Assembly (NCBI RefSeq): GCF_029931775.1
Contig: NC_079312.1
Location: 14,639,821 to 14,703,820 of the forward strand
Origin: Euleptes europaea
Taxonomy: Eukaryota; Chordata; Lepidosauria; Squamata; Sphaerodactylidae
Length of the DNA stretch: 64,000 bases
Direction of reading: 5' to 3'
Numbering within the stretch: the stretch's first letter is position 1; each line of letters begins with the position of its first letter. Shown in pieces: positions 12,885 through 23,290 of this stretch. A program made the position numbers and the translations under genes. A model generated the notes under the pieces. It was given only the letters and a program-made list of their open reading frames with translations. It was not told the origin of the DNA and searched no databases.

Positions 12885-13095
12885 TATATTTAGTCACCTT
12901 ATGGTGACCCCATAGGGTTTTCAAGTCAAGAAATATTCGGAGGTGGTTTGCCGTTGCCTGCCTCTGCATTGCAATCCTGGACTTCCCTGGTGGTCTCCCA
13001 TCCAAATACTAATCAGGGCCAACGATGGCTTTCAAATCTTGGCTTTCAAGATTTGATGAGATCAGGCTAGCCAGGGCTAGCCAGGTCAGGGGGAA
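12885..13095 (-). mobile_element. 5S-derived SINE, unit B copy
   Basis: Counterpart of 6594-6800, with the same rearranged head. Confidence 0.7.
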
Positions 13096-13227
13096 AATGG
13101 GCCTAGAACCATCAAAGCGCCTGTGCTCTATTGAGTCCTTATTTGAGCAATGATGTCGCCCTAAGGAAGATGCTAAGGGTGACCTGGGATTCCTTCATGC
13201 AGCCCCCACTGTTTGAGAGGACGTCAG

Positions 13228-13428
13228 GAGGGTTGTCAGGTCCATCTTTGCCACTGGCAGGAGGTTTTTGGGGCGAAGCCTGAGGAGAGCGGTGTTTGGA
13301 GAAGGGAGGGACTTCAATGCCATAGAGCCCAGTTGCCAAAGCGGCCATTTTCTCCAGGGGAACTGATCTGGAGATCAGTTGTAATAGCAGGAGATATCCA
13401 GCGAGTACCTGGAGGTTGGCAACCCTAG
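13228..13428 (+). repeat. AGGGTTGCCA-family repeat, unit B copy
   Basis: Counterpart of 6938-7136, nearly identical. Confidence 0.75.
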
Positions 13429-14303
13429 GCATCAAGGAAAGCCAAGATGAATAATCAAAGTCAGGAAAGTGGTTCCCCGAACCCTGATTATCAGTACCAA
13501 ACTGTAGCTCCGGTTTTAATGCAGGCAAAAAAACCCCTCCTGGTTTAATTATTTTTTAAGATACTTTAGAAGAAGAAAAGCAGCACGGGGTATGACAAAT
13601 AAGTTGCAGTTTCTGATAGTTATTATTACCGTGATTGTTATTATTGGACAGCAAACGCAAATAGTTATGTAAAAGTGAGAACTTCTTATCCAGTTTTCTG
13701 CTCTTTGGAACTCACAGCTGCAAGATGAAGTTCCAAGTTCATTTTTATTCATTTACATCATTTATATCCAGCCTTTCTGCCATCCCAAGGACCATCAAGG
13801 CAGCTAACTATTTAAAACATAATTGACAAAATCATATCTTAATTAAGTATTTTTAGAATGGCAATGCCGTAATAAAAATCTCTCTCTCTCTCTCTTAAAA
13901 CTATTAAAATCCTTCAAGGGGAATGCAAAATCATCTATAACGGATGACACCTTAAATCCTGGGTCAGCTCTTTCGCCCACCAGTAGCACTTCTATCTTGT
14001 TGAGACTAAGCTTCTGTTTGCTTCAAGTTGCTGAGTTCAAAGGTTTATGAGAACAAGTCTTGCTATAAAGTACAGTGTAGTCATTGCATGATATCCTAGA
14101 TTTTGCACAAAGTAGTCTAAAGAGCCATTGTTCAACATTCACTCTACCGCATAAACATATTTATATCAACTCTACGTTAAAGAAACCAATGGCTACTTTT
14201 CTTGCATCAGAGAACGAGCAGAGATATCTACAATTATTGTGGGTGAGTGTAGTCCAGTGTGTGTTCTGATTTTTTTGGTTTGTTTGTTTGTTTTGGTCCC
14301 AAG

Positions 14304-14708
14304 GAACAGAAAATGAGATGTACTACTGGGCAGAGATTGAGCCGGGGGAGACATCAGAAGAAGGTGGGCGAGATCTTCATCCTCCCCAGCTTGGAGGTCT
14401 ACAAATGGGGCCAAGTCCACAAATGACGTGGGCGACAAACGAATCCTCAGAACAACACTGGGCAATCACACGGCAAGAACCCTACCAGGACACAGCGCCG
14501 CCTCCTCACTGGCAGCAGAGAAACCCACTGTTGACAGAGCCATTAGCGAATGGTGCTAACACTCCTCAGACTATGGGAATCGTTGATGCCAACTCCTGGT
14601 CTGGAGGACAGGGTATATCTGAAATGATACCAAGTTTCGGCAGGATGACTGTAGGACCCTGGAGAAGTTCTGTCGCAGGAGCTGAGCCAGGGGGAATGCT
14701 GGAGGAAG
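14304..14708 (+). CDS. Candidate phase-1 exon of ZNF gene B
   Basis: Counterpart of 8023-8427, again 405 bp and fully open, with the acceptor TCCCAAG|GAACAG and donor GAGGAAG|GTAGGA kept. The protein differs from A at about ten sites (for example IELGETS to IEPGETS, AIPWQEP to AITRQEP, PWRRSV to PWRSSV). Most differences change the amino acid, which does not point to strong purifying selection. No known domain is seen. Confidence 0.4.
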
Positions 14709-14739
14709 GTAGGAGAGGCCTCAGTCCGATCCAGGTTGG

Positions 14740-15290
14740 AGCTATTGGGGATCTCCAGGTTGGGGGGGCAACTCCACAAATTATATGGAGGGCAAACGTT
14801 TGCCAGCTCTGGGTTGGGAAATTGCTGGAGATTTGGGGGAGTGACACCTGGGGAAGGCAGGGTTTGGGAGGGGAGGGACCTCAGCAGAGTATAATGACAT
14901 TTTCTCCAGGGGAACTGCTCTCTGTAGAAGAAGAAGGAGTTGGTTTTTATATGCCGACTTTGTCTACCACTTAAGGGAGACTCATACCAGCTGACAATCA
15001 CCTTCCCTTCCCCTCCTCACAACAGACACCCTGTGAGGTAGGTGGGGCTGAGAGAGTTCTTAAGAGAACTGTGACTAGCCCAAGGTCACCCAGCTGGTTT
15101 CATGTGTAGGAGTGGGGAAACAAATCCAGTTCACCAGATCGGCCTCCTCCGCTCATGTGGAGGAATCCGATTCTCCAGATCAGAGTCCACCACTCCAAAC
15201 CACTGCTCTTAACCACTATACCACACTGGTTTGGAGACGAGTTGTAATTCCTGGAGATCTCCAGGCTCCACCTAGAGGTTGGCAACCCTA
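14740..15290 (+). repeat. Repeat split by a Sauria-type SINE, unit B copy
   Basis: Counterpart of 8490-9017; the minus-strand SINE occupies 14936-15230. Confidence 0.7.
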
Positions 15291-15760
15291 GGAGCAAATG
15301 AGAACATGCAACCACAGTGGGAAATATCACAGCTGATATACCCGGGCACCATGAAGTCACTTCAGTTGGGGTTAAACCATGGGTCCCCAGTGTGGTGCCT
15401 GTCCATAACTTTCCTAGCACCTGCCAAGTGGGTGGAGCCAGATGGGGCTTTTGCCCAGCTGGGCTGCTGATTTGGAGACGAGTGGTAATTCCTGGTTTGG
15501 AGAGGAGTGGTAATTCCTGGAGATCTCCAGGCTCCACAGGAGGTTGGCAACCCTAGGAGCAAATGAGGACATGCAACCACAGTGGAACATATCCAGGCAC
15601 CATGAAGTCACTTCAGTTGGGGTTAAACCATGGGTCCCCAGTGTGGTGCCCATGGGCACCATGGTGCCTGTCCACAACTTTCCTAGCACCTGCCAAGTGG
15701 GTGGGGCCAGATGGGGATTTGCCCAGCTGGGCTTCTGATTGGCCATTTGAGAGCTGATTG
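15236..15760 (+). repeat. Local tandem duplication (~270 bp) specific to unit B
   Basis: The stretch from GGAGACGAGTTGTAATTCCT to CCCAGCTGGGCTGCTGAT appears again from about 15505 to 15745. Unit A has it only once (8957-9210), so it arose after the segmental duplication. Confidence 0.8.
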
Positions 15761-15980
15761 GCTGAGCAGATCTTTAAGAACATTGCTTTGGCAGCACCTG
15801 CCACCAAACCAGTCACATACTCTCAGCCTAAACTACCTCACAGGGTGGTTGTGAGGATAAAAGGGTGGAGAGGAGAATGATGTAAGCCACTTTTGGTTCT
15901 GATTGGGGATAAAAGTGGGGTATAAATTATGTAAATAAATAAATAATAAATAAGTTGCTGTTCTGTCTTTTCTCCAACAG

Positions 15981-16750
15981 GCTTTGCACCCGTGAGCGAG
16001 GTTGAGGCTCTTCAGTCTGGAGAATTTGAGGAAAGCCATCCCACTGGAGCATCAGGAGGTGGAGAAGAAGGGATGGTTTTCCAGGGACACGAGAGTCAGG
16101 AAGCCTGTGAAAGTCGGCAAACAGTACAAGGTTGGCTGCAATTTGATCCGATGAGAAGAGAGTCTCTCTTAAAAGACAACCAAGTGTTAACTGAAGCGGT
16201 CTTCTTGGGGAGAGAAACGGGGGGCACTGAATGCCAAGAAAACCCTAGGCAGACATCTGATCTTCCAAGGAGCCAGCCTGCCAAAAGCAAGAAGAAAATC
16301 TACACATGCCTGAAATGTGGGGAAAGCTTTGCTTATAAACACACTCTTGTCAGGCATGAAAATTCCCATACAGGAGAGAAACCGTATACATGTTTAGAAT
16401 GTGGGAAAAGCTTTTCTCGGCAAGAAACCCTTGCTACTCATGAGAGAGTCCACACTGGACAGAAACCGTATGTATGTTCAGTGTGTGGGAAGGCGTTCAC
16501 TGTAAAATGCAATCTTCTTCGGCATCAAAATATGCATACAGGAGAGAAACCACACCGTTGCATGGAGTGTGGCGAAAGCTTCCTCTGGAACGAGCAACTT
16601 GTGGCTCACAGCGCTATTCATACTGGAGAGATGCCATTCAAATGCTTGGAGTGTGGGCAAGGCTTTCATTGGGAAAAAAGCTTCAGGAGGCACATGAAAA
16701 GACACGATAGCAAGGAACCACAGACCACCACACGCTGCGAGAGAAGCTAG
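15981..16750 (+). CDS. C2H2 zinc-finger exon, gene copy B (five fingers)
   Basis: Paralog of 9453-10219. The acceptor TTTTCTCCAACAG is at 15980, phase is 1, and the stop TAG is at 16748-16750. The linker is one residue longer than in A. Fingers are [57 protein letters not shown], then two fingers identical to A. Contact residues (-1, 2, 3, 6) are YHTR, RETT, VCNR, WEQA and WKSR. Six of the 13 differences from A within the finger region fall on these contact positions in fingers 1-3. All C2H2 ligands are intact and the frame is open, so the exon is probably functional or recently so. No separate promoter module was found in unit B; transcription may start at 5690 or at an unseen site. Confidence 0.9.
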
Positions 16751-17520
16751 ACAGTTAAGTCTCCTCACTCTGAAGTCGAAGGAAGCCCACACAGGAGAGA
16801 CAGTGCATATTTCCAGACTGTGAGGAAGCATTGAATTGTAGGTTGAATCCTGTTGAGCATAAAAGGGGGGTAAACAGTGGACAGAAGCCCATTAGATGTT
16901 CAGAATGAGGGGAAAGATTCAGCCTGCGAACAAATTATAACACACGCTTTGAGGATTCATACATGAGAGCCCGGCAACTTGCCTGATGCATGGTGAACTG
17001 TATCGTAGTGGGAGAGATTTGCACCGCCAAGCGTCTCAGTTCATTCTTGTGTCCGGTAGCCCGTCCCCTCTGGTTTTCATTCTGCCCTCTTGCAAAAAAG
17101 AGGGAGACAGGTAGTGACTGTGGGACCCGGGAAGGAACTGGGACACACGTGACTCCTTATGAGGAAATTGATACGCAGCAACATTCCCTGAGACTTAGTT
17201 GGGGTTCAACCTTGAGAAGGGGCCTAAAATATTATCCCCCAAGTGATTTTGGTTTCTGAATTGCTTGCCGTCAGCTCGATGGAATCCATCTTTTAACAAT
17301 GTTTTATAAAAATGCTGATGAATTACCAGAGCCTTTAAGAAAAATGTGATTTTATTGATAAGGATTTGCTGTATGAAAGGTGAGTCCTCTCTTCTATGTT
17401 TTATGGTTCAAGACTGGTTGCACAACCTTAAGAATTGAATGCACAGGGGAGGTTTGTTGTTGTTTTGGGTCACGGTGGTGGGCTGAGAGGAGAGAAGTTG
17501 ACTAATTTTCCTGAAGGCTA

Positions 17521-17526
17521 AATAAA
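17521..17526 (+). terminator. Poly(A) signal, ZNF copy B
   Basis: AATAAA in the same context as 10984-10989. Confidence 0.6.
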
Positions 17527-17640
17527 CATTTTTAAAGTTCTGACTTTGTCCTCTTTTGTTGTCCTTTCTCCTGGGTTGGGCCTGAAAATAACCTGTTAAT
17601 CTAGGGGGGTGGTTCCTGCTAGGATTGCCAACCTCCAGGG

Positions 17641-18345
17641 GCCAGTGTGGTGTAGTGGTTAAGAACGGTGGTTTGGAGCAACGGAATCTTATCTGGAGAG
17701 CCGGGTTTGATTCCCCACACCTCCCCACATGAGCGGCGGAGGCTAATCTGGTGAACTGGATTTGTTTCCACACTCCTCCACACGAACCCAGCTGGTGACC
17801 TTGGACTAGTCACATTCTCTCAGCCTCACCTACCTCACAGGGTGTCTGTTGTGGGGAGGGGAAGAGATGATGATTGTAAGCCAGTTTGAGTCTCCCTTAA
17901 GTGGAAGAGAAAGTCGGCGGAGGCTAATCTGGTGAACTGGGTTGGTTTCCCCACTCCTCCACATGAAGCGAGCTGGGTAACCTTGGGCTAGACACAGCTC
18001 TCTTAGAACTCTCTCAGCCTCACCTGACTCACAGGGTGTCTGTTGTGGGGAGGGGAAGGTGATGGTAAGTTTGGAAGTTTAAACCATACATTCAATGATG
18101 TGCTTTGTATACCCTCTCTTGAGAAAAACTTATTAAGTATAAGTGCACTAGATTCTGCTGGATTCAGTGTGACTTTCAGAAATAAGTGCTGCAATATTCT
18201 CAAAGGTGATAAGATTATGGCAGTGGGGAATTTGAAAGATAATGTGTATGTGCTAGAGAACATGGCAGGTAAAGCACAAACAGTGTTTGATTCTTCCTTA
18301 AGCAGTAGAGAAAGTCGGCATATAAAAAACAACTCTTCTTCTATG
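17641..18345 (+). mobile_element. Sauria-type SINEs, recombined, with a foreign insert
   Basis: A first SINE (17641-17918) breaks into the middle of a second one at 17919 (GGCGGAGGCTAATCTGGTGA). The second SINE continues to 18065, is interrupted, and resumes at about 18290 (TTCTTCCTTAAGCAGTAGAG) to its tail at 18345. Compared with unit A (11104-12215), about 500 bp between two SINEs has been lost, as expected from SINE-SINE recombination. Confidence 0.7.
18066..18288 (+). mobile_element. Fossil Ty1/Copia pol fragment inside a SINE
   Basis: The translation contains VLCIPSLEKNLLSISALDSA and GDKIMAVGNLKDNVYVLE. These match the conserved stretch just before the integrase region of Copia-type polyproteins (pattern VLYVPxLKxNLLSVSxL). 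Only about 220 bp is present, without LTRs. It is absent from the unit A SINE, so it arrived after the segmental duplication. It is a broken fossil. Confidence 0.75.
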
Positions 18346-18511
18346 TTGTATTCAGCTGACATTACATAACACTTCATGCATCTGAAGAAGTAGGCTCTGA
18401 ATTTGTTATTCTGTAGGGTGCCCCAGATTCTTTGTCTCGGCTGCTACATGGCTGCCTCTGTGACTAGGGTTGCCGCCCCCCACCCCCCGCCAGCCACCAG
18501 AGGGGATGGGC

Positions 18512-18712
18512 CAGGTTGCCAGATCAGGGATAGGAAGCTCCTGGAGATTTGGGGATGGAGCCTGGGGAGAACAGGGACCTCTGCAGGGTACAATGCCAGA
18601 GTCTCCATCCTCCAAAGCATCCATTTTCTCTGGGGAACTGATCCCTTTAGTCTGGAGAAGAGCTGCAATTCCAGGGGAACCCCAAGTCCCACCTGGAGGC
18701 TGGCATCCCTAC
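18512..18712 (+). repeat. Second subfamily of TIR-ended repeat
   Basis: Blocks GGAGATTTGGGGATGGAGCC, CATCCATTTTCTCTGGGGAA and CCCACCTGGAGGCTGGCATC resemble the AGGGTTGCCA repeat but with a different middle. Relatives are at 53187-53430 and 63884-64000. Confidence 0.6.
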
Positions 18713-18997
18713 CTGTGACTGATACCCAGAGAGAGATTCCCTGGGGTTTTATTCAGGGCGGATGAGGCATAACCTTCTGAATGAGCACATGGCATGCCAG
18801 AGAGGCCACCGTGGTCCTCGATTGCTCCCAAAACAGCAAGGAGTTTTGAGTAGCGAGCGAGCTTAGTGTGGCATAAGTCTTCGTTAACTGGAGCAGGCTC
18901 CATCACTTGTACAAACTGTTTAATGTGCTGGTATTCAATGGAGTCCACCCTACGGGATATGCCTTACAAAAATGCTAATTAGCAGAGCCGCTCCGCT

Positions 18998-19150
18998 GAC
19001 CTAGATGGCCCAGGCTAGCCTGAGATCTCGTCAGATCACGGAGGTTAATCAGGGTCAGCCTAGTCAGTACTTGGATGGGAGACCACCAAGGAAGTCCAGG
19101 CAATAGCAAACCACCTCTTGCTTGGAGTCAGCTATGACTTGACAGCGCTT
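18998..19150 (+). mobile_element. 5S-rRNA-derived SINE (+)
   Basis: The 5S-like head is GATCTCGTCAGATCACGGAG...AGTACTTGGATGGGAGACCA, then the body GGCAATAGCAAACCACCTCT and the tail GTCAGCTATGACTTGACAGC. It has decayed too far to be a 5S gene. Confidence 0.8.
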
Positions 19151-19152
19151 CC

Positions 19153-19290
19153 ATAGAATCACAGAGTTGGAAGGGTCATCTAGTCCAACCCCCTGCACAA
19201 TGCAGGAAATTCACAACCATCTCCCCCACACACCCCCAGTGACCCCTACTCCATGCCCAGAAAATGGCCAAAATGCCCTCCCACCAGCAG
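19153..19290 (-). mobile_element. CR1-type LINE 3' end (minus)
   Basis: AGAATCACAGAGTTGGAAGG and CATCTAGTCCAACCCCCTGC are the hallmark text of CR1 3' regions read on the opposite strand. Confidence 0.7.
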
Positions 19291-19606
19291 AGTCATTAAG
19301 AAAAAATGTACTTTTATTTCATTCTGAAAACACTTGCTGTTGCAAATAAATGATTCCTCTTTGTAACATTCTGCATTTTAAGGTTGCTGTGTTGAATACA
19401 GTTCACATTTGGATGTAGGATGATTTTTTTCTTCTCACCTCACGGCTGAAAAGAGCAATGCTCGTCAGCTGTTTTTAAAATGCAATAAAGATTTTAGGTA
19501 CGAAGGGAGCTCCAAAGCGTATACTCTGAAAATCGTCTTGGTCTTTAAGGTGCTACTAGACGCGAATCTTGATTTTCTACTGCAAACTGACATGGCTACC
19601 CCAACT

Positions 19607-19760
19607 AGGGTTGCCAACCTCCAGGTACCAACTGGAGCTCTCCTGCTATTACAACTGATCTCAAACCAATAGGGATCAGTTCACCGGGAGAAAATGGCCA
19701 CTTTGGCAATTGGACTCTATGGCATTGAAGTCCCTCCCCTCCCCCCCATCAAGTCTCAGC
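19607..19760 (-). repeat. AGGGTTGCCA-family repeat, truncated
   Basis: It starts TAGGGTTGCCAACCTCCAGG and runs to CCCTCCCCTCCCCCC; the far end is missing. Confidence 0.7.
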
Positions 19761-19767
19761 TGACTCC

Positions 19768-20478
19768 CTAGGGCTGCCAGGTCCCTCTTCGCAACTGGCA
19801 GGAGGTTTTTGGGGTGGAGCCTGAGGAGGGCAGGGTTTGGGGAGGGGACTTCAATGACATAGGGTCCAATTGCCAAAGCGGCCATTTTCTCCAGGTGAAC
19901 CGATCAGCTTGTGGGGTAAGATTTTAATTAATTTAATTTTAGCATATTGGAAATATAATATAACGTTTATATTTGTAAGCTGTAGTTACTTATATAAGCC
20001 AGTAGAGAGCAGTATTGTATAACAAAGGTTTAGGGCTTTTTAATTTGAACTAAACTAAGCAGATGGTTTTTGGTTTTTTATCTTGAATTGTACCTGGGAC
20101 GAACTGATATCGAAAAACAACATGCGATCACGAAGATGAGATCATAACTGGGATGGACTTAGAAGGAAGAGATATTATAATGGCTCTTGAAATTTGATCA
20201 AACAAAAGGTTCTGAAAGAGTATAAAATATGGAGAAATGGGCGGGGTTTGTTAGGAGACTTTCACTTTTGAAGCCGAAGGGCTGAAATATTCTCCTCTTT
20301 TGCCTGGCAAAATAAAAAAGGTTTTTTTTCCCTCTTTGCTCCTTAACCTGCTGTCGTCTCTGTTCATGGTAAAAAAATCTGGCTAGTGAACAGAGGAGTG
20401 GCAATTGCATCCAACAAGCTGGAGATCAGTTGTAATAGCAGGAGAACTCCAGCTAGTACCTGGAGGTTGTCAACCCTA
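19768..20478 (+). repeat. AGGGTTGCCA-family repeat split by a solo LTR
   Basis: The left part 19768-19909 (AGGGCTGCCAGGTCCCTCTT) and right part 20417-20478 (GGAGATCAGTTGTAATAGCA to GTCAACCCTAAT) form one copy. The LTR between them is younger than the repeat. Confidence 0.8.
19910..20416 (+). mobile_element. Fossil solo LTR (507 bp), 4-bp target duplication
   Basis: The element starts TGTGGGGTAAG and ends CATCCAACA (5'-TG...CA-3'). It is flanked on both sides by AGCT (19906-19909 and 20417-20420). It contains a TATA-like AGTATAAAATATGG and a poly(A)-signal-like AATAAAAAAGG, in the order U3-R-U5. A relative in the other orientation is at 40679-41196. No internal viral sequence is present, so it is a solo LTR fossil. 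Confidence 0.8.
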
Positions 20479-21039
20479 ATTATCTGCCATTAAAGGCACT
20501 TTTAAAACTAGCCATACATTCAGGGGAGATAAAATGCCAACCAAGCCCAGAAGAGCCCCCAAGCACCTATTGTTGGAGGCCAGCCTGGGTAATTACTTTC
20601 ACTCCACCCAGCGGACAGCTGTGAAGGCCCCCCTCCCCTCCCAGAGTGGTCAACTAGTCATTTGCACCAGAATGAAAGCAGGAATCCCGCTTTGCCCAGG
20701 GAAACAGGACATTCACCAGGCCAACTTCAGCCAAGGCCCCGGCCAGTCCTTTGTCTCATGTTAATTCAATCAAGCCCCCCCCCTACTCCAGCTGCACAAT
20801 CTGCTTGCCTCTCAGAAGCCCCTTCTAGGTCTGCAAACACTGGGTTTTCACCTCCAAAATTCAAACCCCAACAAGCAGCAGTTTGGATTTGGCCAGCTTT
20901 GGGACTCAGACATCTTGGAACCAGCTGAAGTGCCCATGAAATACCCCCCTCTTGTAAAACGCGTGTGTAGAAAAACACGCACCAGCACTCTGCACACTCT
21001 CTAAGTACAAACCCTTTGCCCATACTTACTGCTTCCCCC
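20479..21039. other. No gene seen
   Basis: Unassigned sequence, C-rich in places (CCCCCCCCTACTCC near 20775). Several short overlapping open frames show no domain. Confidence 0.4.
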
Positions 21040-21470
21040 TCCCTTTTTCTCTTTCTCTCCGGGAATATCATTGGCAAGATCGCTAACTTTCTCTCTCTCT
21101 TCTTCCGCTCCTCCGTAACCTCGAAAGTACTGTTTGTTCCCTGATAGTAGGGAATCTTTGGCTAGAACTAGTGCATGCGTATTAAAGAATTGCTTACATA
21201 TCAATTTCAATAAAGCAATGAAACACTATGCGGTAGTACTGGGATGATCAGAAATGTATCTTTATTTTGCAAACGTCACTACTGAAAAGTCTTTAAAAGT
21301 TCTTCCTGTCTGCTTATGTGGGTTCGCAATCCTTTGGCTTGTCGGGTATTGTGCACCCAGTTCTGTTTATTCTCAAAACCAATAAACAAACTGTGAATTT
21401 CACATCTCATCTCAGTTGTCTTGATTGGTAACCTAAGGTAAACTGAGGCACAACATTTCTGGCGCCAGAT
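21040..21470 (+). mobile_element. LTR-like fossil repeat followed by a primer-site-like motif
   Basis: About 400 bp matches 33710-34115 in reverse orientation, sharing CCCATAT-free unique text such as GTACTACCGCATAGTGTTTC in the two orientations. On the + strand it ends GAGGCACAACATTTC, followed at 21460 by TGGCGCCAGATTCC, which resembles a tRNA primer-binding site. This suggests a retroviral-type LTR and leader fossil. Family and exact ends are uncertain. Confidence 0.4.
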
Positions 21471-22549
21471 TCCAAACTGAGCAAAGCTCAACCGGCTTCT
21501 GGGTAGCTTTTCTTTCACAGCGCAGTGTGGGAGCCATCTTGGAAAAGCATGGCCCCTCGTATAGCATGCTGTCTCTTGGTAGGAGGGGGGACAAGTCTAC
21601 CCATTGGCGCCCAGGCTTTGTCCCGCCACAACACTGACTCTCAAGAGCAGCGATTTCATTTTTCCTTTGGGGAGGAAATCTCAACAGTTCTTCTGGAGCC
21701 AGTGGTCAGAGTGTCAGACTGAAAGCAGAGCTGAGTCTGTGCACAGCCGAAGTCTATAGTTTGGCTGCTTGAGGAATAAGTTCACACTCAGGCTTATAAC
21801 TTTAGAAAAGAAATAGAAGTTCTTTATTGTAGGTGAACGCCATACTGGACAGGAAAGACAGAGTAAAGGCTTCTACGTAACTAACTAAGCTAAGATGGAG
21901 AGAGATTGTAGAGCACATGTCCAGGCCTCATGGTGGACAAAAAGGAGAGAGAAGGAAGAGGAAACCCCTAAGAGTAGCATTCTGGGTAACAAAGGGACAG
22001 CAGTGGGAGTGGTTAAAAGGAAAAAAGGTCCTCTCTACCCCTATACTAACTAACTCTCTAATGCCCTCCCCAGTAGCTCCAAGGCCTGTGCTAGCATTAA
22101 GCGACATTGCACAGTCCATTCCTTCCAACACAGACTAGGGTGGGGGAGTCAGCAGAGACTTGATTGGGGGGGGGGAGGCAATCAAAAGAGAAGCAGACGG
22201 ATTCACGGTGGTGGGAAAGTCCATCAGTGGCTAGTGGATATGATGGTTAAATAGAGCCTCCATGTTCAGGGGCGGTCTACCCTCCGGATGCCGGGGCAAC
22301 TGTGTGTGGCCGCTGTTGCCTCCGTCCCTGGCCACTGTGGGAAACAGGACATTGGATGAAAAGGGACCTAGGGTTGGATCCCGTGGGGCTCTTCCCTCCT
22401 TCTGAAAGGCTCAGGGCATGTAGCTACCCTATCCCCATTTAAAAAAATAGAGTTCTCTCTCTCTCTCTCACTGACTCACACACACACACACAATACTTCC
22501 ACAATACTTTCTCTTCCACAATACTTTTGGTTTAGTAATAACATTTTGT
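21471..22549. other. No gene seen; possible retroelement debris and microsatellites
   Basis: Positions 21471-22140 could be further parts of the LTR-like fossil. There are (TC)n and (CA)n runs at 22454-22492. No convincing coding region. Confidence 0.35.
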
Positions 22550-23290
22550 TCTTGTGAACTACAGTTCCCAGGAGCCCTTGCAGGTCGAAGCGAGGCTTGC
22601 AGGGGATTCCGGGGACTGGGCGTGGGCGGCCGGTTGCTGCAACGTGGAGAGGCGGCGGGGGTGGGAGCGGCCGCTTGCTTTTTTCCTGGGCAGGAGGCTG
22701 GAGCCGCCTCCTCTGGCTCTTTTCCCCCAGGCTGGAGGGAGAATTGGGCCTTTTTGCCACGGCAGGAAAGGCGCGTTTATATGATTTCCTAAATAAGATC
22801 CTGGACGGGGCGGGGGAAGGAGAAGAAGAAGCGCGCCCGAACTGGAAGAGCGGCTTGGGGGGAGAAAGCTGGGGGGGGGAGAAAGCTGGGGGGGGGGAGA
22901 AAGCTGGGGGGGGGAGAAAGCTGGGGGGGGAGCGGAGCAACTACGGGGCGCAGATGGGTGATCCCCGGAGCGCCCTTGGGGGGAGAAGAGCGTTCCTCAA
23001 TGTGTGCTTTCCCCATTTATTTTTCACTCTTCCAGCTGCCCCTTAAAGACCACCCAAAAGGGACGGGCGGGAGGGGAGGATCCTGCAGGGACGCGAACCC
23101 ATCGCCCCGCAGTTCTCCTCCGCGGCCAGAGAGACTCTCCCAGTGCTCAACGTCCCCCCTTTTCTCGGGTTTCCCCCTTGCTGATAAGCGCAGCCCGCCT
23201 GTCCCGCCTCCTCCGCCTCCTGCTCTCTCCCGTCTCTGCTGCAGTCCCAGAAGGGCATCCCTGTTTTATTAGGCGCTGGAAGCACAGGCA
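22550..23290 (+). promoter_or_regulatory. CpG-rich promoter, probable start of the KRAB-ZNF locus
   Basis: This is the only long CpG-dense, GC-rich block in the window (GGGCGTGGGCGGCCGGTTGC, GGAGCGGCCGC, GCGCGCCCG). At 22557 it carries AACTACAGTTCCCAGGAGC, close to the ACTACAnTTCCC core bound by ZNF143-type factors in vertebrate housekeeping promoters. The KRAB exon follows 1.9 kb downstream on the same strand. Open frames across it are proline/glycine-rich by-products of base composition. The transcription start is not resolved. Confidence 0.6.
22852..22940 (+). repeat. G-rich minisatellite
   Basis: Five units of about 17-18 bp built on GGGGGGGAGAAAGCTG, inside the CpG-rich block. Runs of seven to nine G make quadruplex formation on this strand likely. 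Confidence 0.85.

Larger units (their letters stand above)
12355..18474 (+). repeat. Tandem segmental duplication, unit B
   Basis: Second copy of 6078-12354. Differences from A are a ~270-bp local tandem duplication upstream of the ZNF exon (15236-15505 repeated), a fossil Copia piece in the last SINE, and scattered substitutions. Confidence 0.9.

Noticed and set aside
18998-19090. 5S rRNA gene
   Set aside because: Only the internal-promoter region is 5S-like, followed by a SINE body and BovB-like tail.
20500-22140. Possible gene from several overlapping 60-100-codon frames
   Set aside because: No domain, no splice pattern and overlap with LTR-like debris; left unassigned.
22476-22940. Proline-rich 154-codon minus-strand frame
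   Set aside because: By-product of the G-rich minisatellite and CpG-rich block.
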